Shown: positions 9,917 through 15,857 of the stretch, in pieces
How the letters are laid out: each line of letters begins with the position of its first letter
Position numbering within the stretch: position 1 is the first letter of the stretch
From: a virus
Virus record (IMG/VR): IMGVR_UViG_3300032215_000563
Coordinates: 1-22,251 of that record
DNA length: 22,251 nucleotides
Reading direction: 5' to 3' (one strand)
Program-made: the position numbers and the translations under genes
Notes under the pieces: generated by a model
Database searches by the model: none
Told to the model about the DNA's origin: nothing
Seen by the model: the letters and a program-made list of their open reading frames with translations, nothing else

Positions 9917-10378
9917 ATGGAAATCAAAATCTTAGCACATGGAAATACTAGTCCTGAAAAGGTCCAGATGTTTCAAAAGACTGCCAAATTCTATGCAAAA
10001 TACTTAAATATTGAAAAATTTAAGTACAAAGTATACGTTTGTATAGCCCCCAAACTACGGCAAAGAGACGGTAACAACGGTGTCTGCGCCAAGACCGGTG
10101 ACAAAGAAATCAGTATAGCAGTGGACAGTGCTTTAGCATTACCACAAATGCTGATGACACTTGCCCACGAAATGGTTCATGCTAAACAATATGTGCGTGG
10201 TCAATATCGGGGCGAAATGTCACGTAACGGCAAAGTAAGACGTATTTGGTTGGGTAAGCCATATTCAGTTGCATATCTCAAGCGACCATGGGAAAAGGAA
10301 GCTTTTCGCCGTGAAGGTGAATTGGCTTGTGCATTAGTAGACAATGTTATCCAAAAAGTGAAAAAACGCAAAAAATGA
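9917..10378 (+). CDS. SprT-like zinc metalloprotease (153 aa)
   Basis: A small protein with a zinc-protease core: HEMVH at residues 84-88 preceded by a hydrophobic helix (LPQMLMTLA). A probable third ligand glutamate lies in WEKEAF (residues 125-130). This is the arrangement of SprT/gluzincin-like domains; host SprT-family proteases act on DNA-protein crosslinks, but the phage substrate is unknown. The frame is open upstream to 9803, but that stretch overlaps the fibre gene promoter and start. The ATG at 9917 is preferred because the sigma70 promoter at 9882-9910 places the transcript start there. No Shine-Dalgarno is visible, consistent with a leaderless message. The C-terminus is Lys-rich. 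The promoter family is shared with the MoxR and VWA genes downstream, suggesting a common regulon. Confidence 0.75.
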   Translation: MEIKILAHGNTSPEKVQMFQKTAKFYAKYLNIEKFKYKVYVCIAPKLRQRDGNNGVCAKTGDKEISIAVDSALALPQMLMTLAHEMVHAKQYVRGQYRGEMSRNGKVRRIWLGKPYSVAYLKRPWEKEAFRREGELACALVDNVIQKVKKRKK

Positions 10379-10407
10379 TTGACAGTAAATCCGTTTACTG
10401 TTATACT
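10379..10407 (+). promoter_or_regulatory. Sigma70-type promoter of the MoxR-like gene
   Basis: TTGACA (10379-10384), 17-base spacer, TGT plus TATACT (10402-10407). The -35 starts immediately after the stop codon of the SprT-like gene. Transcription should start near 10414, leaving a leader of about 34 bases with a strong AAGGAG site at 10436-10441. Confidence 0.88.
10382..10401. promoter_or_regulatory. Candidate operator: 9-2-9 inverted repeat between -35 and -10
   Basis: ACAGTAAAT, CC, GTTTACTGT: eight of nine positions pair as an inverted repeat, and the inner ACAGTAAA/TTTACTGT arms are perfect. It fills the space from the end of the -35 to the base before the -10, where a bound repressor would block RNA polymerase. 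The same layout is seen at 11636-11655 (seven of nine), and weakly at 9885-9904 (five of nine). The binding protein is unknown. Confidence 0.55.
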
Positions 10408-10447
10408 ATGTTTTCTTTATCAATAAGCCATCAACAAGGAGTCAACA

Positions 10448-11548
10448 ATGGCATCACAAGTCTCTGATAATCACACTATCACTAGTGTTCAAACCCGTAA
10501 AGCAATTCTAAGTGCTTTCAAAACTAAACGCCCCGTTTTTCTCTGGGGCCCTCCCGGTATCGGTAAGTCTGAGGTCGTGCAAGAAATTGCCGATGAACTA
10601 AAAGGTCATGTTATTGACTTGCGTATGGCTCAAATGGAACCAACTGATATTCGTGGTATTCCCTACTTTAACAAAGATATCAACAAGATGGATTGGGCTC
10701 CCCCGGTTGACTTGCCCGATGAAGAACTTGCAAGTAAGTATCCTATCGTTGTATTGTTCTTAGATGAAATGAACAGTGCCTCCCCAGCAGTACAGGCTGC
10801 AGGTTATCAACTTATTTTGAATCGCCGTGTTGGCAAATACTTTTTGCCCGATAACGTTGTTATTGTAGCGGCAGGTAATCGTGATTCTGATAAAGGTGTT
10901 ACTTATCGTATGCCAATGCCCCTTGCTAATCGTTTCATTCACTTAGAAATGCGTCCTGACTTTACATCATGGCAACAATGGGCCGCAAACAAAGGTATTC
11001 ACAAAGATGTTGTGGGTTACTTGTCGTTTGCTAAACAAGATTTGTATGATTTTGATAGTAAATCCTCAAGTCGTGCTTTTGCAACACCCCGTAGCTGGTG
11101 TTTTGTTAGTGATTTGATTAGCGATGAAGATATGGATGAGGATACTCAATTCAATCTGGTAGCAGGTGCTGTTGGTGAAGGTCTTGCAGTTAAGTTTAAA
11201 GCACACCGCAAGGTAGCAGGTAAGATGCCCGACCCTAGCGACATTCTTGCAGGTAAAGTGAAAGACCTTGCAGTGAAAGAAATTTCTGCAATGTATTCAC
11301 TTGCTATTGGTATGTGCTATGAATTGCGTGATGCACACCAAAACAAGAAAGTTGATAGCAAGAAGTTCCATGAAATGGCTCAAAACTTCTTTGACTTTAC
11401 AATGTCAAACTTTGAGACTGAATTGGTCGTTGTTGCGGCAAAGATTGCACTTAAGACATATTTGCTCCCAATCGAACCTAGTCAGTTGAAAAACTTTGAT
11501 GAGTTTCACAAGAAATACGGTAAATACATTGTTGATGCAGGTAATTGA
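10448..11548 (+). CDS. MoxR-type AAA+ ATPase (366 aa)
   Basis: AAA+ ATPase with Walker A GPPGIGKS at residues 34-41 and Walker B VLFLDE at residues 102-107, followed by MNSA. Further on are features expected of the MoxR group: a conserved AAGNRD sensor-1 segment, then MPMPLANRFIHLEM, and FATPRSW. MoxR ATPases are known to work with VWA-domain proteins as chaperone-like or metal-insertion machines. The next gene encodes such a VWA protein, so the two probably act together in the cytoplasm. The start has an excellent Shine-Dalgarno (AAGGAG, 10436-10441). A strong terminator follows at 11597-11631, so this gene is mostly a single-gene transcript, although its partner has an almost identical promoter. 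Its phage role (assembly, host takeover or stress) is not evident. Confidence 0.92.
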   Translation: MASQVSDNHTITSVQTRKAILSAFKTKRPVFLWGPPGIGKSEVVQEIADELKGHVIDLRMAQMEPTDIRGIPYFNKDINKMDWAPPVDLPDEELASKYPIVVLFLDEMNSASPAVQAAGYQLILNRRVGKYFLPDNVVIVAAGNRDSDKGVTYRMPMPLANRFIHLEMRPDFTSWQQWAANKGIHKDVVGYLSFAKQDLYDFDSKSSSRAFATPRSWCFVSDLISDEDMDEDTQFNLVAGAVGEGLAVKFKAHRKVAGKMPDPSDILAGKVKDLAVKEISAMYSLAIGMCYELRDAHQNKKVDSKKFHEMAQNFFDFTMSNFETELVVVAAKIALKTYLLPIEPSQLKNFDEFHKKYGKYIVDAGN

Positions 11549-11573
11549 TTTGGGCAACGTAAGTTGACTCCCT

Positions 11574-11591
11574 CGGAACCGAAAGGTTCCG
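11574..11591 (+). other. Short hairpin with GAAA tetraloop before terminator
   Basis: CGGAACC, GAAA, GGTTCCG: a perfect 7-bp stem closed by a GNRA-type tetraloop, just downstream of the MoxR stop and six bases before the main terminator stem. It may stabilise the 3' end of the mRNA. Confidence 0.7.
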
Positions 11592-11596
11592 TTTAT

Positions 11597-11631
11597 GAGC
11601 GGGGGTGGTGTGAATACCCCCGCTCTTTTTT
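11597..11631 (+). terminator. Rho-independent terminator after the MoxR-like gene
   Basis: Perfect 10-bp GC-rich stem (GAGCGGGGGT with ACCCCCGCTC), nine-base loop and six Ts. The -35 of the next promoter starts two bases past the T-run, so transcription is stopped and at once restarted. Confidence 0.95.
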
Positions 11632-11632
11632 A

Positions 11633-11661
11633 TTGACAGTAAATCAATTCTCTGTTATACT
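11633..11661 (+). promoter_or_regulatory. Sigma70-type promoter of the metallopeptidase/VWA gene
   Basis: TTGACA (11633-11638), 17-base spacer, TGT plus TATACT (11656-11661). The candidate operator 11636-11655 (ACAGTAAAT, CA, ATTCTCTGT) fills the spacer. Expected start near 11668, giving a leader of about 23 bases with AAGGAA at 11680-11685. Confidence 0.88.
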
Positions 11662-11690
11662 ATGTGTATTAAGTTAATAAAGGAAACAAC

Positions 11691-12980
11691 ATGAGTGACG
11701 TAATTGCCCCTACAAAAAAGAAAAGACGCAATAAGAAATTTGACAATCTTATCGGTCCATATGATGCTAAGGTAGATAATCTAGCACGTGAACGATTAGT
11801 GGCGGCACGTATTGGTTTGTTGTTGCGTCATAGTTTCTTTGGCAATCTTGCTACTCGCATGAAATTAGTTAATGCCGATGAATGGTGTGCTACTGCGGCA
11901 ACTGATGGATTGAAATTCTATTACAACAGCCGCTTTATTATGTTGTTGAAGCCTAAAGAAGTTGAATTCTTAGTAGGTCATGAAGTGTTACACGTTGTAT
12001 ATGACCACATGGGTCGTAGAGGTACACGTGATCCTCAGTTGTGGAATATTGCTGATGACTATTGTGTGAATGCTGACTTGAAAAAGCATAATGTAGGCCA
12101 ATTCATTACATCGGTGCCTTGCTTGTATGAGAAAAAGTATGAGGGTTGGACTGCTGAGGCAGTATATGATGACTTGTATGATAAAGCAGATAAAATTGAT
12201 TTGGATAAGTTGATTGACCAAATGCTTGATGAGCATATGGACGGTGACGGTGACGGTGAATCTGAAGGTGATGGTGACGGTGACGGTGACAAAGAAGGTA
12301 AAGCTAAACGCCCTCGTATGAGTTCCGAAGAACGTGAACAAGCACGTCAGGAAATGAAACAAGCTATTCTGCAAGCCGCACAAAGTGCTGAGGCAGGCTC
12401 TATCCCTGCAGGTGTTGAAAGATTAATTAAATCAGTTACTGACCCGGTTATGCCTTGGCGTGAACTGATTCAAACTAACTTAACTAGTTGCATTCGTACT
12501 GACTTTAGCTGGATGCGAGCCAATCGCAAAGGCTGGCACATGGATGCTATCATGCCCGGTATGACTCCCGGTGAAGAGATTGATGTTGTGGTTGCACTTG
12601 ATATGTCAGGTAGTATTAGCAATGCACAAGCACAAGCATTCTTAGGTGAGATTGCAGGTATGATGGATAGCTTTGATGGCTACAAGGTGCATGTATTCTG
12701 TTTTGATACTAACACATATAATCCACAAGATTTCTCAAGTGAGAACATGGATCGCATTGATGAATACGAACCTCAAGGTGGTGGTGGTACTGACTTTGAT
12801 TGCATCTTTGATTACTTGAAAGAAAATGCAATTGAACCTAATCGTTTGATTGTGTTTACTGATGGATATCCCTTTGGTTCATGGGGTGACCCTGACTATT
12901 GTGATACTACTTGGATCATTCACGGTGACAAGAATCCGAATCCCCCGTTCGGTACTTACGCAATTTATGACGAGAAATAA
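11691..12980 (+). CDS. Metallopeptidase-like / VWA-domain protein, MoxR partner (429 aa)
   Basis: Two-part protein resembling the putative-metallopeptidase plus VWA-like family commonly found beside MoxR ATPases (DUF2201-type, recalled rather than searched). The N-terminal half carries HEVLH at residues 97-101, a zinc-protease-type motif. The middle has a Gly-Asp-rich acidic linker (about residues 184-205, coded by repeated GACGGT hexamers). The C-terminal half is a VWA fold with an intact MIDAS site: DMSGS at 304-308, Thr367 in GGGGTDF and Asp391 in FTDGYP. The N-terminus is Lys/Arg-rich. With the ATPase upstream it probably forms an ATP-driven remodelling complex; whether the HExxH is catalytically active is unknown. 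Good AAGGAA ribosome site; it heads a likely transcript through 14469. Confidence 0.88.
   Translation: MSDVIAPTKKKRRNKKFDNLIGPYDAKVDNLARERLVAARIGLLLRHSFFGNLATRMKLVNADEWCATAATDGLKFYYNSRFIMLLKPKEVEFLVGHEVLHVVYDHMGRRGTRDPQLWNIADDYCVNADLKKHNVGQFITSVPCLYEKKYEGWTAEAVYDDLYDKADKIDLDKLIDQMLDEHMDGDGDGESEGDGDGDGDKEGKAKRPRMSSEEREQARQEMKQAILQAAQSAEAGSIPAGVERLIKSVTDPVMPWRELIQTNLTSCIRTDFSWMRANRKGWHMDAIMPGMTPGEEIDVVVALDMSGSISNAQAQAFLGEIAGMMDSFDGYKVHVFCFDTNTYNPQDFSSENMDRIDEYEPQGGGGTDFDCIFDYLKENAIEPNRLIVFTDGYPFGSWGDPDYCDTTWIIHGDKNPNPPFGTYAIYDEK
12240..12290 (+). repeat. GACGGT hexamer repeats coding an acidic linker
   Basis: Runs of GAC-GGT at 12240-12258 and 12268-12290, separated by an ESEG segment, encode (Asp-Gly)n. 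This in-frame microsatellite joins the metallopeptidase-like and VWA parts. It could bind divalent metal or act as a flexible spacer. Confidence 0.85.
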
Positions 12981-12983
12981 AAT

Positions 12984-13394
12984 ATGATGTACATTGGTAC
13001 TAGTCTTGGTGGATGTTTGCTTAGTCTTATGAATGGTGAAGTGTCCGAGGATGAGGTTATGGTCATCATAACTCGTACCGATGCACCTGACTATGATAGA
13101 TATATTGGTGTAGTGAAAGCATACCACGCACAAGGTAATCCATTTGCTAGTAATCCCGAACGATACGAATTGGATGACTATAGGTTAGACGGTTTAATTG
13201 ATTTAGCGACTAGATTGTGGAACAGTGGTAAGATTCATCAACCGCGAAGTTTTATGGGTGATAGTTTGGGTACACACCCATTTAAAAATGAATACAAACT
13301 TTGGTTTCAAGTAGTACCTACTCTTGATAATAATACACCTGCAGTTGTAGATGCCTACGAAAAATATAAGATGTTGGATATATTGACAAGATAA
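12984..13394 (+). CDS. Unknown protein (136 aa)
   Basis: Not recognised. It starts three bases after the VWA gene stop with a double ATG (ATGATG) and only a weak GAG upstream, so it is probably coupled to the VWA gene. The protein is soluble-looking and acidic: an N-terminal MMYIGTSLGGCLLSLMNG stretch, a VMVIITRT strand, then DYDRYIGVVKAYHAQGNP, and a helical middle (LIDLATRLWN). No signal peptide or membrane span is evident. Position suggests an accessory role to the MoxR/VWA pair, but nothing in the sequence proves it. Confidence 0.8.
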   Translation: MMYIGTSLGGCLLSLMNGEVSEDEVMVIITRTDAPDYDRYIGVVKAYHAQGNPFASNPERYELDDYRLDGLIDLATRLWNSGKIHQPRSFMGDSLGTHPFKNEYKLWFQVVPTLDNNTPAVVDAYEKYKMLDILTR

Positions 13395-13455
13395 ATTTTA
13401 CCACTAATCAAACTCATATTAAATATCTTAAGCATAAAAGCTTTAGGAGAATATT

Positions 13456-14142
13456 ATGAGTTTTTTAAGACACGTTGGTAAAATGGGTGATAGAAAAGTG
13501 GCAATCGTATTTCGGGAAATTCCCGGAGAGCCGCATATGGGTTTAGTTGTTAATACAGAAACACTTCATGCCCAATTACATGATGCATTGATAAGAAGCA
13601 TTGAAAGCGATATCGGTCAAGCCAGCGAACACCTAGCTGATGCATTGAATCGTAGTTATACACAGGATGGTAAAATCATTCTTCAAGTGTTGCACAAAGA
13701 AGGCATGTTGAAAAAAGTACAAACTGCTCAAGTATTAGTAACACCAAATCCCTCTACTACTATTAGACTTGATGAATTAAACAAGATACTAAATGACATG
13801 AAACAGGGAGAGGACGCAGTTAGAAAAATGGCTGACATGGATCAAAGTGCAGGAATGAGAACTCCGGCAGAAGTAGCACGTAAAATGCGTGACCCAATTG
13901 TTTCTAATGATGTACTTGATGACATGGTTCTTGCTAAACAACGTATTGAACAAGCAGAAAAAATGGAACGTGAAGCAAAAGGTCTGTTAGCAGAATCACA
14001 ACGTTTGCGTGATGAAGCTGTTCAAATGGCGCCATCACTAAAACCTAAAACTACTAAAGCAAAAAAAGCTACAGTTGTTGAGGCAGTTGTTGCACCAGTA
14101 AAGCCAGCCAAAGCACCTAGAAAAACAAAGACTACTGCCTGA
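13456..14142 (+). CDS. Unknown protein with coiled coil and basic tail (228 aa)
   Basis: Not recognised. The N-terminal 100 or so residues look globular (MGDRKVAIVFREIPGEPHMG, then a helical DALIRSIESDI region). Residues about 150-190 form a likely coiled coil (QRIEQAEKMEREAKGLLAES). The last 35 residues are Lys/Ala/Pro/Thr-rich and strongly basic (KTTKAKKATVVEA, then APRKTKTTA), like histone-H1-type tails, and could bind nucleic acid. The ribosome site is good (TAGGAGA about eight bases before ATG). The 61-base gap upstream has no convincing promoter, so it probably lies on the VWA transcript. Confidence 0.82.
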   Translation: MSFLRHVGKMGDRKVAIVFREIPGEPHMGLVVNTETLHAQLHDALIRSIESDIGQASEHLADALNRSYTQDGKIILQVLHKEGMLKKVQTAQVLVTPNPSTTIRLDELNKILNDMKQGEDAVRKMADMDQSAGMRTPAEVARKMRDPIVSNDVLDDMVLAKQRIEQAEKMEREAKGLLAESQRLRDEAVQMAPSLKPKTTKAKKATVVEAVVAPVKPAKAPRKTKTTA

Positions 14143-14172
14143 TCCCAACTACTAGTTAATAGGGAATAGGTA

Positions 14173-14469
14173 ATGTCAACTGAATTTTACAACAAATGGC
14201 AAAATATCCTTGAGGATGTTGAAAAGAGTAAAATACCTATTCAATTCATAAAAAAGATAATTCTTAAATTTCAAGGAAAACGTCAACAAACTATTAATAT
14301 TCAAACATTACTAAAACAAGGGTTAGAGCCTGAAGAGGTGGAAGAAATCGTTAATCGCAAATTAATTGAACTCGACCATCAAATTGTGAATCTTGAATTT
14401 ATATTGAATGTTGAAAACATTGCTGATACAGTACAGCCTGAGACTGATAAGTTATTAGGTAAACTATAA
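14173..14469 (+). CDS. Unknown small helical protein (98 aa)
   Basis: Not recognised. Charged and mostly helical: KKIILKFQGKRQQTINIQTL then EPEEVEEIVNRKLIELDHQI. It has no signal peptide or membrane span. An AGGGA/TAGG stretch precedes the ATG at a usable distance. It follows the 13456 gene by 30 bases and is the last gene before a strong palindrome, so it probably ends the transcript that starts at the VWA gene. Confidence 0.75.
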   Translation: MSTEFYNKWQNILEDVEKSKIPIQFIKKIILKFQGKRQQTINIQTLLKQGLEPEEVEEIVNRKLIELDHQIVNLEFILNVENIADTVQPETDKLLGKL

Positions 14470-14472
14470 AAC

Positions 14473-14497
14473 AAATTACCCTATAATAGGGTAATTT
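14473..14497. terminator. Perfect 25-base palindrome, possible terminator
   Basis: Eleven-bp arms (AAATTACCCTA / TAGGGTAATTT) around a TAA loop, lying between the 14173 gene and the thyA promoter. On the plus strand no long T-run follows the stem, only the TTT within it; on the minus strand the stem is followed by TGTTTT. It may be a weak plus-strand terminator or an mRNA-processing or regulator-binding site. Confidence 0.5.
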
Positions 14498-14508
14498 GCC
14501 AAATGATG

Positions 14509-14537
14509 TTGTGTTAAGTTTAATGATTTGATATAAT
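14509..14537 (+). promoter_or_regulatory. Extended -10 promoter of thyA
   Basis: TGA plus a perfect TATAAT (14532-14537), i.e. an extended -10; a poor -35 (TTGTGT, 14509-14514) sits 17 bases upstream. The predicted start, seven bases past the -10, is the A of the thyA ATG at 14544, and no Shine-Dalgarno is present, so the message is probably leaderless. Confidence 0.65.
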
Positions 14538-14543
14538 CGCAAC

Positions 14544-15386
14544 ATGAAAACATATTTACAACTTTTACAAGATATATTAGATAACGGAGAAATAAAAGAT
14601 GATAGAACTGGCGTTGGCACTATTAGTGTGTTTGGACGTAGTATTCGCTTTGATTTGCGTAGGGGCTTTCCAGCCGTCACTACCAAAAAGTTGGCTTGGA
14701 AAGCCTGTGTCGGTGAACTCCTCTGGTTCATCGAAGGCTCGCAAGACGAAAGGCGCCTCGCAGAGATTACGCATGGCAGCAAAGAAGGCACCGTAACAAT
14801 CTGGACACCCAACGCACTTGCACCTTACTGGAAAGATAAGGCAGAATTTGAGGGTGACTTGGGAAGAGTATACGGAGTGCAGTGGCGACACTGGAAAACT
14901 GATGATAAAGAAATAGACCAATTAAAAAATTTAGTTGAAGGATTAGTTAGTGATCCCAATGGTCGTAGACATATTCTTAGTGCATGGAATGCAGGTGAAC
15001 TAGATAAAATGGGATTGCCACCATGTCACATGATGAGTCAATTCTATGTCAATAAAAATCGTGAACTATCTTGTCATATGTACCAGCGCAGTGTGGACGT
15101 GTTTCTTGGTCTACCCTTTAACATTGCTAGCTATGCGTTACTCACTCATTTGATTGCACATCATTGTAATTTAAAAGTAGGTGAACTGATTATCAGTACA
15201 GGTGATACACATATCTACACAAATCATGTTGACCAAGTTAAAGAACAACTAAGTCGTGAACCACATCCATTACCAACACTGATGTTGAATTCACAAAAGA
15301 ACAATATCTTTGAAATGACAATGCAAGACATTCACTTAGAAAATTATCAAAGCCACGATGCAATTAGGGCAAAGATGGCAGTATGA
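14544..15386 (+). CDS. thyA: Thymidylate synthase
   Basis: Folate-dependent thymidylate synthase, converting dUMP to dTMP for phage DNA synthesis. The 280-residue length is typical. Family motifs are intact: DDRTGVGT near residue 20, GELLWFIEGS, the catalytic Cys161 in LPPCHMMSQFYV, RSVDVFLGLPFNIASYALLTH and GDTHIYTNH. The Asn in PFNIASY is the residue typical of thymidylate synthases rather than of dCMP hydroxymethylases. The ATG at 14544 fits the family N-terminus and sits at the predicted transcript start. The stop overlaps the next start as ATGA. A stretch at about 14641-14880 (residues about 33-112) is 123/240 G+C by hand count, while flanking lines are about 32-42%, with CTC/ATC/CGC codons unlike the rest, which suggests an imported patch. 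Confidence 0.97.
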   Translation: MKTYLQLLQDILDNGEIKDDRTGVGTISVFGRSIRFDLRRGFPAVTTKKLAWKACVGELLWFIEGSQDERRLAEITHGSKEGTVTIWTPNALAPYWKDKAEFEGDLGRVYGVQWRHWKTDDKEIDQLKNLVEGLVSDPNGRRHILSAWNAGELDKMGLPPCHMMSQFYVNKNRELSCHMYQRSVDVFLGLPFNIASYALLTHLIAHHCNLKVGELIISTGDTHIYTNHVDQVKEQLSREPHPLPTLMLNSQKNNIFEMTMQDIHLENYQSHDAIRAKMAV

Positions 15387-15646
15387 TTCTGTATGAAAAT
15401 ACTGATACCAAGATATACACTTATCTAGCGCATGAGTTTATGATGGGTGATGTTGAGGATCCGGATTTGTATGCCTCACAACATCTTTGGGATTGGGAAA
15501 AAACAGATTCAGGTAATTGGATAATGAACAACAGTGAGCCAACAGCAAGCTGGCATAGAATACCCGATGGATATGGATGGAGATATGAGATTCGTGCTTA
15601 TCTTACATCAGAACAATTAATGTATTATAGGTTACGTTTTGAATAA
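15383..15646 (+). CDS. Unknown small aromatic-rich protein (87 aa)
   Basis: Not recognised. The ATG overlaps the thyA stop (ATGA), so translation is probably coupled. The protein is unusually rich in Trp and Tyr (HLWDWEKTDSGNWIMNN, GYGWRYEIRAYLT) with an acidic N-terminal half. No signal peptide or membrane span. The conserved-looking overlap chain with thyA and the following genes supports it as real. Confidence 0.75.
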   Translation: MILYENTDTKIYTYLAHEFMMGDVEDPDLYASQHLWDWEKTDSGNWIMNNSEPTASWHRIPDGYGWRYEIRAYLTSEQLMYYRLRFE

Positions 15647-15857
15647 ATTAGAATTTGTTGTGAAGTGGTCAGCTACAGTGTTTGCACTTATAACAGTATA
15701 TCTTACTAGCCATGATATTATACCATTGAACAAATACATGGGTATCATAACTGCATTCTTATGGATGTGGTTAGGCTTTATGTGGAAACAACCAAGCATG
15801 TGGATACTGAATATCATTATGATTGGGCTATATGTAAAAGGATTATTTGCAATATGA
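15639..15857 (+). CDS. Small membrane protein (72 aa)
   Basis: Not recognised. Probably begins at a TTG overlapping the end of the 15383 gene by eight bases; a GTG at 15660 is the alternative start. The sequence holds two or three likely membrane spans: FVVKWSATVFALITVYL, GIITAFLWMWLGFMW and MWILNIIMIGLYVKGLFA. The stop overlaps the epimerase ATG. An inner-membrane role is inferred; a holin-like function is possible, but the enzymatic operon position gives no support. Confidence 0.65.
   Translation: MNKLEFVVKWSATVFALITVYLTSHDIIPLNKYMGIITAFLWMWLGFMWKQPSMWILNIIMIGLYVKGLFAI

Noticed and set aside
10382-11655. LexA box as explanation of the ACAG...CTGT dyads
   Set aside because: LexA sites of Gram-negative bacteria have CTG facing CAG in the opposite order; here the half-sites are ACAGTAAAT outward-in, so a different regulator is needed.
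11988-12383. Minus-strand frames opposite the VWA gene, including a Ser-Pro repeat at 12059-12292
   Set aside because: They simply mirror the Asp-Gly repeat of the real gene; no start signals.
14399-14921. Minus-strand frames opposite thyA
   Set aside because: They arise from the GC-rich patch; thyA on the plus strand is intact with all family motifs.
14544-15386. dCMP hydroxymethylase instead of thymidylate synthase
   Set aside because: The Asn in PFNIASY and overall motifs are those of thymidylate synthase.
15761-15853. Longer epimerase starting at 15761
   Set aside because: The extra 31 residues lie inside the membrane-protein gene in another frame; the Rossmann motif begins directly after ATG 15854, which overlaps the upstream stop.
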